A DNA stretch of 64,000 nucleotides from Lolium rigidum. Its lineage: Eukaryota; Streptophyta; Magnoliopsida; Poales; Poaceae. The position numbers were made by a program, and so were the translations under genes. Of this stretch, positions 45,001 through 54,599 are shown in pieces (the stretch's first letter is position 1; every line of letters begins with the position of its first letter). The stretch covers positions 36,667,047-36,731,046 of the forward strand of contig NC_061510.1 in NCBI RefSeq assembly GCF_022539505.1, written 5' to 3'. The notes under the pieces are model-generated. The model saw nothing but the letters and a program-made list of their open reading frames with translations, ran no database searches and was not told where the DNA came from.

Positions 45001-45367
45001 CATCCTCAGAAGCTTTCTGCGCCGACGCGCTCTTGTTGATGCAGCTGTCGGAGCTGTATGCCGTTAGCAGGTCAAGAAATTTTTGGTTATACCTGACAGA
45101 TGGGCTGCTTCCACTGTTGAGAAGATGTTCCAAGTCTTGCCAAGAGCCAGAGCACGCCGATGATAGCAGGAGGGGGTTCATGGTGACTGCCGGGAGAGGC
45201 TTTGTTGTTGAATCCTCTTTGCTCAGCAGATCTTTCAGCTGCTGACAGTCACCGCGGTCTGTGGTCACCATCAGTTTGGGGTCCACCGACACCGCTACCA
45301 CGGCATTCGCCTCCATGGGCAAGCTAGATCGTCCCTCGCCACTGCTGCTCGGCATCATCATCGCCAT
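35317..45367 (-). CDS. Ankyrin-repeat / PGG-domain membrane protein gene (ACD6-like class), three coding exons
   Basis: Exon 1 (44440-45367), exon 2 (36126 to about 36682/36686) and exon 3 (35317-36024) have GT-AG borders and compatible phases, giving about 731 residues with no internal stop. Exons 1 and 2 encode a series of ankyrin repeats. Exon 3 encodes the PGG domain ([10 protein letters not shown] at roughly residues 566-572) with four to five hydrophobic segments. In plants such proteins sit in the plasma membrane or ER and many act in defence and salicylate signalling; that role is family knowledge, not shown here. The first coding intron is about 7.75 kb and full of transposons. It is the only complete host gene I see. 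The orthologue cannot be named by reading. Confidence 0.87.
36126..36686 (-). CDS. Ankyrin/PGG gene, coding exon 2
   Basis: The donor is CAG|GTAATG at 36126/36125. The acceptor is either AACAG|AAAGAC (exon from 36686) or the AAAG|AC four bases on (from 36682). The latter joins exon 1 in phase as GTDPFAEL and is preferred. Ankyrin repeats: [60 protein letters not shown] and [14 protein letters not shown]. Confidence 0.85.
36815..37524. mobile_element. Stowaway MITE carrying a nested Tourist MITE
   Basis: Ends CTCCCTCCGTC and GACGGAGGGAG, flanked by TA on both sides (36813-36814 and 37525-37526). About 280 bp without its insert. Located in the first coding intron of the ankyrin/PGG gene. Confidence 0.88.
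37002..37427. mobile_element. Tourist/Harbinger-type MITE nested in the Stowaway
   Basis: Ends GAGCATCTC and GAGATGCTC with TAA duplications at 36999-37001 and 37428-37430. GC-rich interior of 426 bp with CCCCAATAG-like repeats. Confidence 0.85.
38107..38531. mobile_element. Mutator-like MITE
   Basis: A perfect 9 bp direct repeat AGTAGCTGA flanks the segment (38098-38106 and 38532-38540). Ends are only loosely inverted (GGTGCCAGCGCACC against GGCTCTCGGGTGCGCC), and the interior is AT-rich. The 9 bp duplication fits Mutator-type insertion. Confidence 0.6.
38541..39770. other. Intron sequence without recognisable features
   Basis: Intron of the ankyrin/PGG gene. It contains a short G homopolymer near 38580 and no supported element or exon. 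Confidence 0.55.
39776..40093 (-). mobile_element. Reina-like element, 3' LTR
   Basis: 318 bp; no difference from 43892-44209 was found by eye. The integrase frame ends inside it at 39970. Confidence 0.92.
39970..41440 (-). pseudogene. Reina-like integrase and chromodomain
   Basis: The frame is open from upstream of 41379 to 39970. The zinc-binding region is [18 protein letters not shown]...CVTCQQAK. The core has [17 protein letters not shown] and [13 protein letters not shown], so D, D and E are all present. The GPY region follows ([14 protein letters not shown]). The C-terminal chromodomain reads [18 protein letters not shown], which in this lineage steers integration by binding chromatin marks. 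The domain itself looks intact, but it is joined out of frame to the truncated RT at the deletion near 41440, so it would not be made from gag-pol. Confidence 0.9.
40094..40107 (-). promoter_or_regulatory. Polypurine tract of the Reina-like element
   Basis: The minus strand reads AAGGAGGGGAGAA directly before the 3' LTR. Confidence 0.8.
41441..43814 (-). pseudogene. Reina-like gag, protease and truncated reverse transcriptase
   Basis: One long frame from ATG 43814 to 41493 (773 codons). Gag has a coiled N-terminus, the retrotransposon gag core ([34 protein letters not shown]) and a zinc knuckle [14 protein letters not shown]. The protease reads [13 protein letters not shown] runs through [20 protein letters not shown] and [15 protein letters not shown], then shifts frame near 41590. 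In another frame [20 protein letters not shown] and APATF follow, after which the sequence jumps to the integrase leader near 41440. The YxDD motif and RNase H are absent. Gag and protease could still be made. Confidence 0.9.
43878..43889 (-). promoter_or_regulatory. Primer binding site of the Reina-like element (tRNA-Met)
   Basis: TGGTATCAGAGC on the minus strand, two bases after the 5' LTR. Confidence 0.88.
43892..44209 (-). mobile_element. Reina-like element, 5' LTR
   Basis: 318 bp partner of 39776-40093; no mismatch seen. Confidence 0.92.
44440..45367 (-). CDS. Ankyrin/PGG gene, coding exon 1
   Basis: ATG at 45367 ([14 protein letters not shown]). 309 codons plus one base up to the donor G|GTACCC. 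An N-terminal Ser-rich lead is followed by ankyrin repeats: [64 protein letters not shown] and [14 protein letters not shown]. The next in-frame ATGs are close by (MM), so the exact start could be one or two codons later. Confidence 0.87.
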
Positions 45368-46129
45368 TTGAGGTGCAAATTCTCCCTTCCCTCTTCCTTC
45401 TTACAACCAGGGATTGCTTATAACATGGATCCTCAGTGTATGATGGCTGCCTAAGTCTGGCATGTGGTTCATGTGTAGCTGTACAAATCTGTACCAAGTG
45501 TACTAACTACTAATCACATACGAAGTCGTCTTTTCCTCACCAATTGAGAAAAAGTCGTCGTCTTCTCCATTCCTTGCTTGGTTCGCGTGATCCATATCGA
45601 TTAATTAATGCTGCAAAAAGAACACGACGGATTTTTTTATTCAGTAACGACACATTGTTGACACTATAATATGCTATGCTCCAAACGAAGCATTCGTCTT
45701 CGTCGTTTCCTCATGACTATCTGGTGGAGCGTCCGTTGTAATCATGCACACTAAACATATGAAGATCGATGGCCATATTCCAGATGCCAACAATTCCGAA
45801 GTTTTCAGCTAATTTCAGATTCAGATGGAGTTAGTGGAGAACGAACAGAAGTTAAAGAGGGACTTTACCAATCGGTGCTGCCAACGCGGGCGGGGCGCAG
45901 TCAGGACAGAGACGAGCGGGCGGCCGAACCGCTGCGGCGCAAAAATTGTCGCTGAAAGATTCAGAATATACGGCCGTGAGTCCGCTTGAGACATGAGGAG
46001 CAGCGGGAGCCGAGTCGGCGGCAGAGAGGCGAAGGTGTTTTCTCGGTGGACGGCGGCACGCCGCCCCGGAAGAGTGGGGAACATCCGGCATTGGGTAACC
46101 TGGTTGAAGACATGCGGGCCCCACAGGTT
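45368..46129 (-). promoter_or_regulatory. Upstream region and possible leader exon of the ankyrin/PGG gene
   Basis: No other gene is supported here. On the minus strand a GC-rich stretch ends CCGATTG|GTAAAG near 45866, and TTTTTGCAG|CATTAA lies near 45613. This would make a leader exon at about 45867-46000, a 5' UTR intron, and a second leader exon running to the ATG. This is inference from splice-like motifs only. Confidence 0.35.
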
Positions 46130-46145
46130 ATGCAATCGGACTTAC
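46130..46145. repeat. Target site duplication of a retroposon, left copy
   Basis: ATGCAATCGGACTTAC, repeated exactly at 47251-47266. Confidence 0.93.
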
Positions 46146-47250
46146 TTTTTTTTGAGATTTTTTTAACAGAAACAGGGCCTAGAAGGCCCCAGATTTTCAT
46201 TCAGATCACACGTGGCGGGTATAAATTACAATGAGGCCCCTTGACAACTCTCGCTATGAGAAACCTAAGATTTGAAGAAAGGCCCTCACGCTTTACAACA
46301 AACACCCCGAGACAAGAATTAGAAAAGCAATCGGGCCCCTGGGATGCTCCGCCATCAGACGTCGGCGTCCTCAAGGCGTCGCCGCCGAGGAACAGGGCGC
46401 AAACGCCCGAACACCCAACTCCGACGAATCTCCATTGCCGCTGGACACTTGGAAACCACCGGGGACGAACCACTTGGTGGAATCTAGGCGCCGAGCACCA
46501 ACAGCTAGGAAGAGAGGCCTCCGATCTGGAGGTTGTAGTGAAGCCGCCATGCCGGCCGAAGATCGTGGAGGCGAGCAAGCCGTCCACATGGTTGAGCTCG
46601 TTGAAGAAGAACTGCAGAAGAAGCCGATGTTGGTTGAAGAAGAGCAGATCCGGCTGAACAGCAGCCTCCTCCTCGCCACCGCGGTAGGCCAGGAGCCACT
46701 GCCCTTCCGAACTGTTCATCACCGACCCGCGACGACGAGCCAACCTCCTTGCCAGAACCAGAGCTGAGGATCACCGCCTACCAACTCCCTCGCCACCAAG
46801 GCCGGCCGAGTGGTAAACGGAGGTCCAACCTGCTCCCTCGCTGTTGAATCTCTCAAAGCCTCCATGGCCGAGAGATCCATCACCTCGGCAGCTTCTCTGG
46901 AGTAGAAGATGGTCCAGAAACGCCTTATTGCTGGAGGAGTTGGTGCTGCGCCGCTCCGCCCATGGCTCCGACCGCCGGAGCAGAAGCAGAGGAAGAAGCA
47001 CCCCTAGGACGCCGGAGATCTGGCGGAGGAGATCAACGGCGGCGCTCCATCTACGGGCATACACCCAGACGAAGCATAAAGCCAAAAACCAAAGAAACCT
47101 ACAGATCTACACCATATCTACTTCGGCACCTGCTCTAGACCAACTCCGGCCAGCTAGCCTGGCGGACCGGCCGTCGGCGGCCCGGTCAACGGCGGAGGCC
47201 TCTCAAGCTTACTGTAGAGGAAGGAGAGCGGAGCCACACACACGAATGAG
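46146..47250 (-). mobile_element. Short non-LTR retroposon (LINE-derived or SINE-like)
   Basis: The 1.1 kb segment is bounded by a perfect 16 bp direct repeat. At its plus-strand left end it starts with a T run (TTTTTTTTGAG), so on the minus strand it ends in a poly-A-like tail. A GGGCCTAGAAGGCCC palindrome lies just inside. Those are hallmarks of LINE-machinery retroposition. The GC-rich body has overlapping frames on both strands (46201-46743 minus is the longest, 180 codons) but no endonuclease or RT text, so it is non-autonomous. It lies upstream of the ankyrin/PGG gene. Confidence 0.8.
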
Positions 47251-47266
47251 ATGCAATCGGACTTAC
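47251..47266. repeat. Target site duplication of a retroposon, right copy
   Basis: Exact copy of 46130-46145. Confidence 0.93.
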
Positions 47267-47344
47267 AAGTAGTACGCTGCTTCGTCCACCTCCAATTTTA
47301 TTTTAATGTTTTTCTGGAAGGAAACGAAAATTCAACTATTAGTA

Positions 47345-47468
47345 CTACCTCTGTCCATTTTTAGATGTCAAAAGTTTGTCTAAATTCGAATGTATCTAAA
47401 CATTTTTTAAACATAGATACATCTAAATTTGGATGAACCACTGGACATCTATTAATGGACGGAGGGAG
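47345..47468. mobile_element. Stowaway MITE
   Basis: 124 bp with ends CTACCTCTGTCCA and TGGACGGAGGGAG, TA on both sides. The interior forms an inverted ATACATCTAAAT-type hairpin. Confidence 0.85.
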
Positions 47469-47919
47469 TACATAAAAAAACAAGGCAAACGATTTACCAT
47501 TTTCATTAATTAGGAAGAGATTTTAGAGACAACGGTAACTGAAATGGCTAAATAGTGTGATGTGATGGGATTCGTAGCATAGAAAACAAAAAATTTCCTA
47601 CCGCAAGAACGAAACACAAGCCAAGATCTAATCTAGTAGACGGTAGCAACGAGGAGATGAAGAGACTAACCCTCGAAGATTCGCAAAGCTTAACGAGATT
47701 AGATCTCGGGGTGGATGTAGTCGATCACTTGCCGCTTGCAGAACCGCGTAGAAGATCTTGACGGTGCCACAATCGGGCAGCACCTCCGTACTCGGTCACA
47801 CGTACGGTGTTGATGAAGAGGACATCCTTCTCCCCGTTCCAGCGGGCAGCGGAAGTAGTAGATCCTCCTCGGAATCCTGGCAGCACGACGGCGTGGTGGC
47901 GGTGGTGGCGGTGGTGGTG

Positions 47920-47924
47920 GAGAA
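47920..47924. repeat. GAGAA target duplication, left copy
   Basis: Matches 49741-49745 and marks the insertion of the solo LTR. Confidence 0.9.
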
Positions 47925-49740
47925 TGTTGGGATTCGTAGCATAGAAAACAAAAAATTTCCTACCGCAAGAACGAAAACACAAGCCAAGATCTAATCTAGT
48001 AGATGGTAGCAACGAGAAGATCATGAGACTAACCCTCGAAGATTTCCAAAGCCTAACGAGATTAGATCTCGTGGTGGATGTAGTCGATCACTTGCCGCTT
48101 GCAAAAGCGCGTAGAAGATCTTGACCGCTTGCAAAAGCGCGTAGAAGAACTTGACGGTGCCACAATCGGGCAGCACCTCCGTACTCGGTCACACGTACGG
48201 TGTTGATGAAGACGACGTCCTCCTCCCTGTTCCAGCGGGCAGCAGAAGTAGTAGATCCTCCTCGGAATCCCGGCAGCACGACGGCGTGGTGGCGGTGGTG
48301 GTGGAGAACTCCGGCAGGGCTTCGCCTAAGCGTATGCGGGAGTTGTATGTGGAGGAGAGGTGCTAGGGTTTGGGGATAGGGGGGCTTGGGCGCCGGCCAC
48401 TTGGGGGCTGCGGCCAAGAGTGGCTAGGTGTGTCCGGCCCCCTCCCCTTGCCCCTCATTATATAGGTGGAAGCCCCAAGAGTTGGATCCCAAGTCTTCGA
48501 ATAAGACCCCAAAAGCAAACCTACCTTTGGTGGGAAACCTACCCAAGGAGGGAGTCCTGCTCAAGGTGGGACTCCCACCTTTCCTTGGTGGGGGGTGGCC
48601 GGCCACCATAGGTGGAGTCCACCTGGGACTCCCCCTCTAGGTTTTGGCCGGCCATGGATGTGGAGTCCCTCCGGGACTCCACCTTCCACAGTGCGTTTCT
48701 TCTGGACTTTTCTAGAACCTTCTAGAACCTTCCATAAATGCACCGGATCATTTCCAAACTTGGAATATGACTTCCTATATATGAATCTTATTCTCCGGAC
48801 CATTCCGGAACTCCTCGTGATGTCCCGGATCCCATCCGAGACTCCGAACAAAACTTCGAACTCCATTCCATATTCCATATCTACTTAAATGACATCAAAC
48901 CTTAAGTGTGTCACCCTACGGTTCGTGAACTATGCAGACATGGTTGAGACTTCTCTCCGACCAATAACCAATAGTGGGACCTGGAGATCCATAATGGCTC
49001 CCACATATTCAACGATGACTTTAGTGATCGATTGAACCATTTACATACGATACCGATTCCCTTTGTCAAGCGATATTTTACTTGTCCGAGGTTTGATCAT
49101 CGGTATCCCGATACCTTGTTCAACCTCGTCTCCTGACAAGTACTCTTTTCTCGTACCGTGGCATGTGATCTCTTATGAACCATTCATATGCTTGCAAGCT
49201 AATCAGATGACATTCCACCGAGAGGGCCCATAGTATATCTATCCGTCATCGGGATGGACAAATCCCACTCTTGATCCATATGCCTCAACTCATACTTTCC
49301 GAATACTTAATCCCACCTTTATAACCACCCATTTACGCAGTGGCGTTTGATGTAATCAAAGTACCCTTTCGGTATAAGTGATTTACATGATCTCATGGTC
49401 GAAGGACTAGGTAACTATGTACCGAAAGCTTATAGCAAATGAACTTAATGACGTGATCTTATGCTACGCTTAATTGGGTGTGTCCATTACATCATTCATC
49501 AATGACATAACCTTGTTATTAATAACATCCAATGTTCATGATCATGAAACCTTGATCATCTATTAATCAACAAGCTAGTTATACAAGAGGCTTAACTAGG
49601 GACTTCTTGTTGTTTACATAACACACATGTATCAATGTTCCGGTTAATACAATTATAGCATGGTATGTAAACATTATCATAAACACAAAGATATATTATA
49701 ATAACCATTTTATTATTGCCTCTTGGGCATATCTCCAACA
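47925..49740 (-). mobile_element. Solo Angela-type LTR
   Basis: 1816 bp from TGTTGGGATTCG to CTCCAACA on the plus axis; on the minus strand it opens TGTTGGAGATATGCCC. GAGAA flanks both sides and there is no internal domain, so it is a product of LTR-LTR recombination. It includes a 30 bp tandem duplication (CCGCTTGCAAAAGCGCG units near 48092-48151) and a reversed TATA at about 48456-48464. Confidence 0.92.
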
Positions 49741-49745
49741 GAGAA
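49741..49745. repeat. GAGAA target duplication, right copy
   Basis: Partner of 47920-47924. Confidence 0.9.
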
Positions 49746-49965
49746 CTCCGGCAGAGCTTCGCCTATGCGCTGCGGGAGTAGTATGTGGAGGAGGGGTGCT
49801 AGGGTTTGGGGAGAGGGGGGTCTCTAGGGCGCCGGCCACTTGGGGGTTGCGGCCTAGATGGCTTGGGTGTGGCCGGCCCCTCCCCTTTGCCCCTCATTAT
49901 ATAGGTGGAAGCCCCAAGAGTTGTAGTACAAGTCTTCGAATAAGACCCCAACACCAAAACCTACC

Positions 49966-50524
49966 TGTCGTTGCTTAGTAGACGGTACCTCGGAGGAGGG
50001 ATCCTCACGAGGGGGAAAAGAAGTAGGGGCCATAGGGCGGAGTGTCCTCGGGACGGTAGTACGCGAGTTACCCTGCTTCGAAACACCTGCACGATGATAG
50101 GGCCTACTGCTGCTTGTCTGGAATTATCTGGGCGCTTGCGCGTTGTTACAATGGTTGTGGTTGTCCCTCTAGGGCTCCCGGGATCCGGCTTATATAAACG
50201 CACGGATCTAGGGTTTACATGGAGAGTCCTAGCCGGATTACAGATTGCCTAAACTACGATACAATATCTTGCTGTGCACGTCAAGGATCCGCCTTCCATA
50301 TACGTCGTACTGGATCCGGGTTCCTAATGGGCCTCCACGGATTCGGGTTCCTCCGAAGGTCGGTACGGATCCAACTTACTGATCCTGGGCTGGACTTCAT
50401 CCTCATGATCAATAGCAACTGGGCCGCCCGATGGGCCACATGCCACCATCACCGTCTATGAGCCACCCGGGCTTGCCGGATCTTGGCACTGTCGATGGTA
50501 CACCCATGAAGTATACCCACAACA
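49966..50524 (-). mobile_element. Tat-type element, 3' LTR
   Basis: 559 bp, TGTCGTTGCTTAGTAG to CCCACAACA. It matches 62508-63047 with few changes, including CTTGCGCGTTG against CTTTCGTGTTG. A TTATATAA motif lies at about 50190. Confidence 0.92.
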
Positions 50525-50540
50525 GTAGCCCCCAGAGTTC
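50525..50540 (-). promoter_or_regulatory. Polypurine tract of the Tat-type element
   Basis: The minus strand reads AACTCTGGGGGCTAC directly before the LTR. The GGGGGCTAC ending is common in Tat elements. Confidence 0.7.
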
Positions 50541-50946
50541 TCCGAGATTCACCTCTTGTTTCCGCCTTGCTAAAACTTGAAAGCTTCCGTCAATCTTGGT
50601 AACATGGGGGAAACTTGAAGAACTCCAACTTCACATTTTCTTGTTTCCCAACTTCTAGTCGGAAAATCCCTCCATCCTGCGGGACTTCATCCATCGACAG
50701 CATATCGCATGTCTCCGAGTTACTCCCCTGCTGCAGACAAGGATCTGATTATCTTTTCGCTGCTACCCGGAACCTTAAAAGATTCAAACGGTTCAGCCAA
50801 TTCTGGCGTTATTTTCGCGCGATTTGAGCGGTAACTTATCCTTAGCCATTTTTACCGTTTAGGGTCTCAACATGTGTCACGCATCCAACGGTGCGACGCT
50901 TGCGTTCCGACCACAGGATGCGGAGCACGAATCTCCTCCCTCGGTC

Positions 50947-50954
50947 TATAAATA
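50947..50954 (+). promoter_or_regulatory. TATA box of the antisense gene
   Basis: TATAAATA follows CCCTCGGTC and lies 342 bp before the ATG. Between them is a pyrimidine-rich leader with an intron at 51178-51288 (ACG|GTGAGT to TTCTTCAG|ATG). Confidence 0.65.
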
Positions 50955-51288
50955 TCCACCGTCAACCCTTAGACCTCTCATTCACCCCCCTTTCTACCTC
51001 TCTGCGAAGCGCCGCCCTCGAGCTCCTCCTCCACCGTGCCGGAGTCTACCGGAAAACCCGCCGGAGTCTCACCTTAGCTGTTGCGCCACCGCACAGTTCA
51101 TCGTGTTCTTAACGTCAGCGAGCCACCGCGCAGAATCCTCGCCGTCGTCGACCCCAACCACCGCGGAGTCCATTACGGTGAGTTCTCGAGCTTCAGTCTT
51201 TCGTCGTAGTTGGGAGGGATGATCCTCGAGGAAGACGGCGTGGATCCGTCTAAATTACGTTTTCCGCCACTGTTTTTTTTTTCTTCAG

Positions 51289-54200
51289 ATGTCTTCTGCG
51301 ACTCCGCCTCCAACCTCCAAGCCAATCATGGCAACCCCTATCTCCTCCGCCCCTCCACCCTTTGCTCCGGTCCACCTAGATTCCACCAAGGAATCCGGCA
51401 AGGACACCCAAGGAACCTCTGCTAACCCAGAGAAAGCCTCCGGGGAGGAACAAGCAAAACAGAAGGCGGAAGAGATCGCCGCCAAGAAATCCAAGGCTCG
51501 TCAGCGAGATTCCGAATCCAAAGGGAAATGGTGGCCCTGCACCACCACTGAAATGGAGCTGAAGAACTTGGAAGCAGAAGGCTTTCTGCTTTCCGGAAGC
51601 TGGCGAACAGTTCCGGGTTCCCTGACTCCAGCCCCTCAGGATGGCGAGATGGTAATAACCAAGGCGCTGGTGGAACGAGGTTTCTCTTTTCCGCCATCGG
51701 ATTTCTTCTCGGAAATCCTGAAGGCGTACGGGCTCCAGCCCCACAACATATCACCAAACAGCGTCCTGGCGATCAGCAACCATGTCACTCTTTGCGAGGG
51801 CCGCCTCCGGGTAACTCTCGAACTTCCTCTTTTCCAATATTATTTCTCCGTCAAGAAGGAGAAGATCCGCCAAACCTCTGAGTTGGCGACTTGTGGATCC
51901 ATCACCTTCATGCTCCGCCCCGGCCGCGTCTACCCCCACACCGACCGCCACGAATCCGCGCGGTATTGGTCCGGAAGCTTCTTCTATCTGAAGGACGTCT
52001 CCGACCCGGCGAGCGACGGGAAATTGCCATTATTCAAGAACAGCCCCGCCAGCGAAACTCCGGCATGGACACAATGCCCTCACCTCTCCGAATCGCCACA
52101 GCTGACCCGCGCTGTTAGGCGGATCTGCAAGCTCACGGAGGAGGGCCTATCGGGGAAGGACCTCACCATGTCTTGGTTCACCAAGCGGATCCAGCCACTT
52201 CAGCATCGGGACCGCTTGATGTTCCACTACACGGGGCGCGACGATCCGATGCGCGCCACAAAAGACAACCTCTCCGCCGACGCCATCGATAAGAGGATCC
52301 GGCTCCTCATCAAGATTCCGCGTGAACTTCATGTTCACGTGTGTAACAAAGACATCCACACCAACGGTTCCGGGACCGCGGTACGTTACCTTGATCCACA
52401 TGCAGATTCCTTTTTCATTTCAAATTTTTTCTAAGTGTTGGCTCAGTTACAAAGCTCGAAGCCCTCGAGGAGGGCAAACTTGGAACTCTCCTCCGGGTCC
52501 CTCAAGCGGGAAACACCGACCCGGAAGCCGCATCTGAGGCGGAAGCTCCCGAAGTTCCGCGTCCTTCCAAGAGGAAGAAGGCTGCTTCCTCCAGCCCTGC
52601 AGCCAAACGTGCCCGCGAGGCACCTAGCATCGCGGCCACCCGTAAGGCGGAGGCGGAAAAGAAGCGCATCAAGCTTATCGATACCAGCAACCGCGCACAA
52701 CCCAACATTCAGCAATTTTTCATACCATCCGGGTAAGCATCTGGTTTCCGTCACAAAGTCTTGCCACTGTTGTAAATTAGGACATGCTAACTTGTTATTT
52801 TTGCAGCAAAAGCTCCGGAAGCCAAGCCCCCAGGATCGCCAAGAAGAAGGTGAAACCTTCGCCGGCCTCTATGCCCATCACTCCAGAAGTGGAGGTTCCG
52901 CCCAAGGCCTCCTCAACCGCCAAGCCGGATCCCAAGGATGTCATCAATCTTGATGACCTTCCGGAAGATCCGACAGCCGAATCCGGCAAAGGCGAGTCTG
53001 GCAAGGACGCATCCTCATCCGCACCTCCGCCTAAGCAACCCAACGTTACCTCAACTGAAGCTCCGGCTGACCAAGTTGAGAAGAAGCTGGCCTTGAGCGG
53101 CGCCACAGGCACGCCCCAGACTCATGCGCATCTCTTTCCGATTCTGCAAAAGGCTCCCCTCGCACAGCGCCACGTGGAGATCTCCGCCATGATGGAAAAG
53201 GTGTGGGGGCCTGCGAACACGGAAGAGCAGGAACTGGCCGATCTCGAGAGTGGTCTCAAAGTTTTCTTTGCCAAGCACAAGAGCGTGCGCCAGGTAACAC
53301 TAGCCCCCAGGCATTGGTTAATGCATTTTTCCGGGTAACATGTATGAGCCAATGTCTTGAACTTTAGATTGTAGCGGAAAATCAAAATTTTCACATGCTA
53401 AAAGAGTTTAACTTCCGTCTAGCCCCCACAAGTTTGAATTTCCGTATAATCCTTGAACCGCTCTCACAGAACACGCGGAAGTTGCATGAAGATTTGCGCA
53501 CCCACATTCTGGAGCAGAAAAAAGAGATCGAGCTACTGCAAACCAGGGACGCGGATAGTCAGAAAGCCATTGCTCTGCTGGAGACCCGCCTCAAGAATTT
53601 TGAAGGTACTAACTCCGACTGAGCCCCCAGGGTCGTCAATGTAACTTATTATCTGAACTAATTATGCTATTGTATTTCCGAGTTCCAGAAGAAATTGCCA
53701 AGCGTCCTTCCATCGACGACCTCTCCGCCAAGGTCAAGGTTCTCGAGGCAGAAAATGAATCCCTCAAGAACTTTATGAAGGAATCCTCTGATGAAGAAAA
53801 CAGGAAGAGAAAAGAACTCCTGGAAAAACATGCCCAGGAGGTATCGGATCTTGCCGAGAAGCTCAAGAAGAGCCACCAGAGGGTCCAAACCTTGGCGTCC
53901 AAGAATAAAAGTTACGAGGCGGAGGCGGAAGCAATTGACAAGATGATCTTCCGTAAGAATCTCGTTGTCTTTTCGTTTTTTGGCTCCGGCTTCTTCAAAT
54001 TTCCGCTTCTGTTCGCGGAACTGACCGTATCTTTCGCAGCGAGCCTTGGCTTTGAATGGACGAAAGATGCGGTCCTCAAAAGGACAGAAGTATATGAGTA
54101 AGTGCAGGGCTCCATTGATAACCTCTTCGAGGCATGTCGTGGGGTTGCTCAATCGCTATCCTTGAAGAGAGCCGGAACCGCGGTGATGGACACCATGACA

Positions 54201-54599
54201 AAATTAATCAAGCAGGTGCCGGAGCTCATCAAGGACTGGCAGGAGTCTTCCGCCCGCGGAGTTGCTTCTCTTGTGCTGGCAACATGCAAAGCGCACATTC
54301 CGACCATGAATTTTGCTGACGTTGCACGCGGAGTCCCGAAGGGCGCCAACCTGAGGAACCTTCTCGCGGAGACCCAAGGGTACGACCGTGTCTTTGTTGG
54401 GCGAGTCAATCACTCGTTCTGGTACAACAAGCACGACCTCCCCGAAGGATTTTCTGACGCGGAGGATGAACCTGAGGAGGACTGTCCCGAAGAGGAAGGC
54501 TCCGGGTCAAGCTCTGATCATGAAGAAGACTTCTCCGGCGACGACTCTGGCGATGGCTCCGCCTACGTTGCTTCTGACGAGGATGAAGCCTCCGAGTAA
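51289..54599 (+). pseudogene. Antisense multi-exon gene of the Tat-type element (Transposase_28-like protein)
   Basis: Six exons fit one continuous phase: 51289-52380, 52455-52732, 52807-53293, 53470-53605, 53689-53952 and 54040-54599, all GT-AG. The ATG immediately follows the leader intron. Exon 1 carries the domain annotated in plants as putative gypsy-type transposon (PF04195 style), around residues 85-230: VERGFSFPPSDFFSEILKAY, HNISPNSVLAI. Middle exons are Lys/Pro/Ser-rich and acidic; exons 4-5 are strongly coiled-coil (LEAENESLKNFMKESSDEEN); the C-terminus is acidic. One in-frame TAA at 54099-54101, after TEVYE, is the only visible break. Function unknown. It is transcribed toward integrase, opposite to gag-pol. 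Confidence 0.8.

Larger units (their letters stand above)
47561..49965 (-). mobile_element. Angela-type LTR, truncated, containing a solo LTR
   Basis: 47561-47924 and 49746-49965 are consecutive pieces of one LTR in reverse orientation. Joined, they follow the same order as the inserted copy (…GGTGGTGGAGAA then CTCCGGCAGAG…). The piece stops at 49965 exactly where the Tat-type LTR begins, so its remainder should lie beyond that element, to the right of the window. Confidence 0.82.

Noticed and set aside
46201..46774. Overlapping frames on both strands of the retroposon body
   Set aside because: No conserved motif, and frames on both strands are equally open because of base composition.
53952..54040. 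Very short intron GTAAGTGCAG at 54097-54106 to bypass the stop
   Set aside because: Ten bases is far too short for a plant intron; the in-frame stop is the simpler reading.
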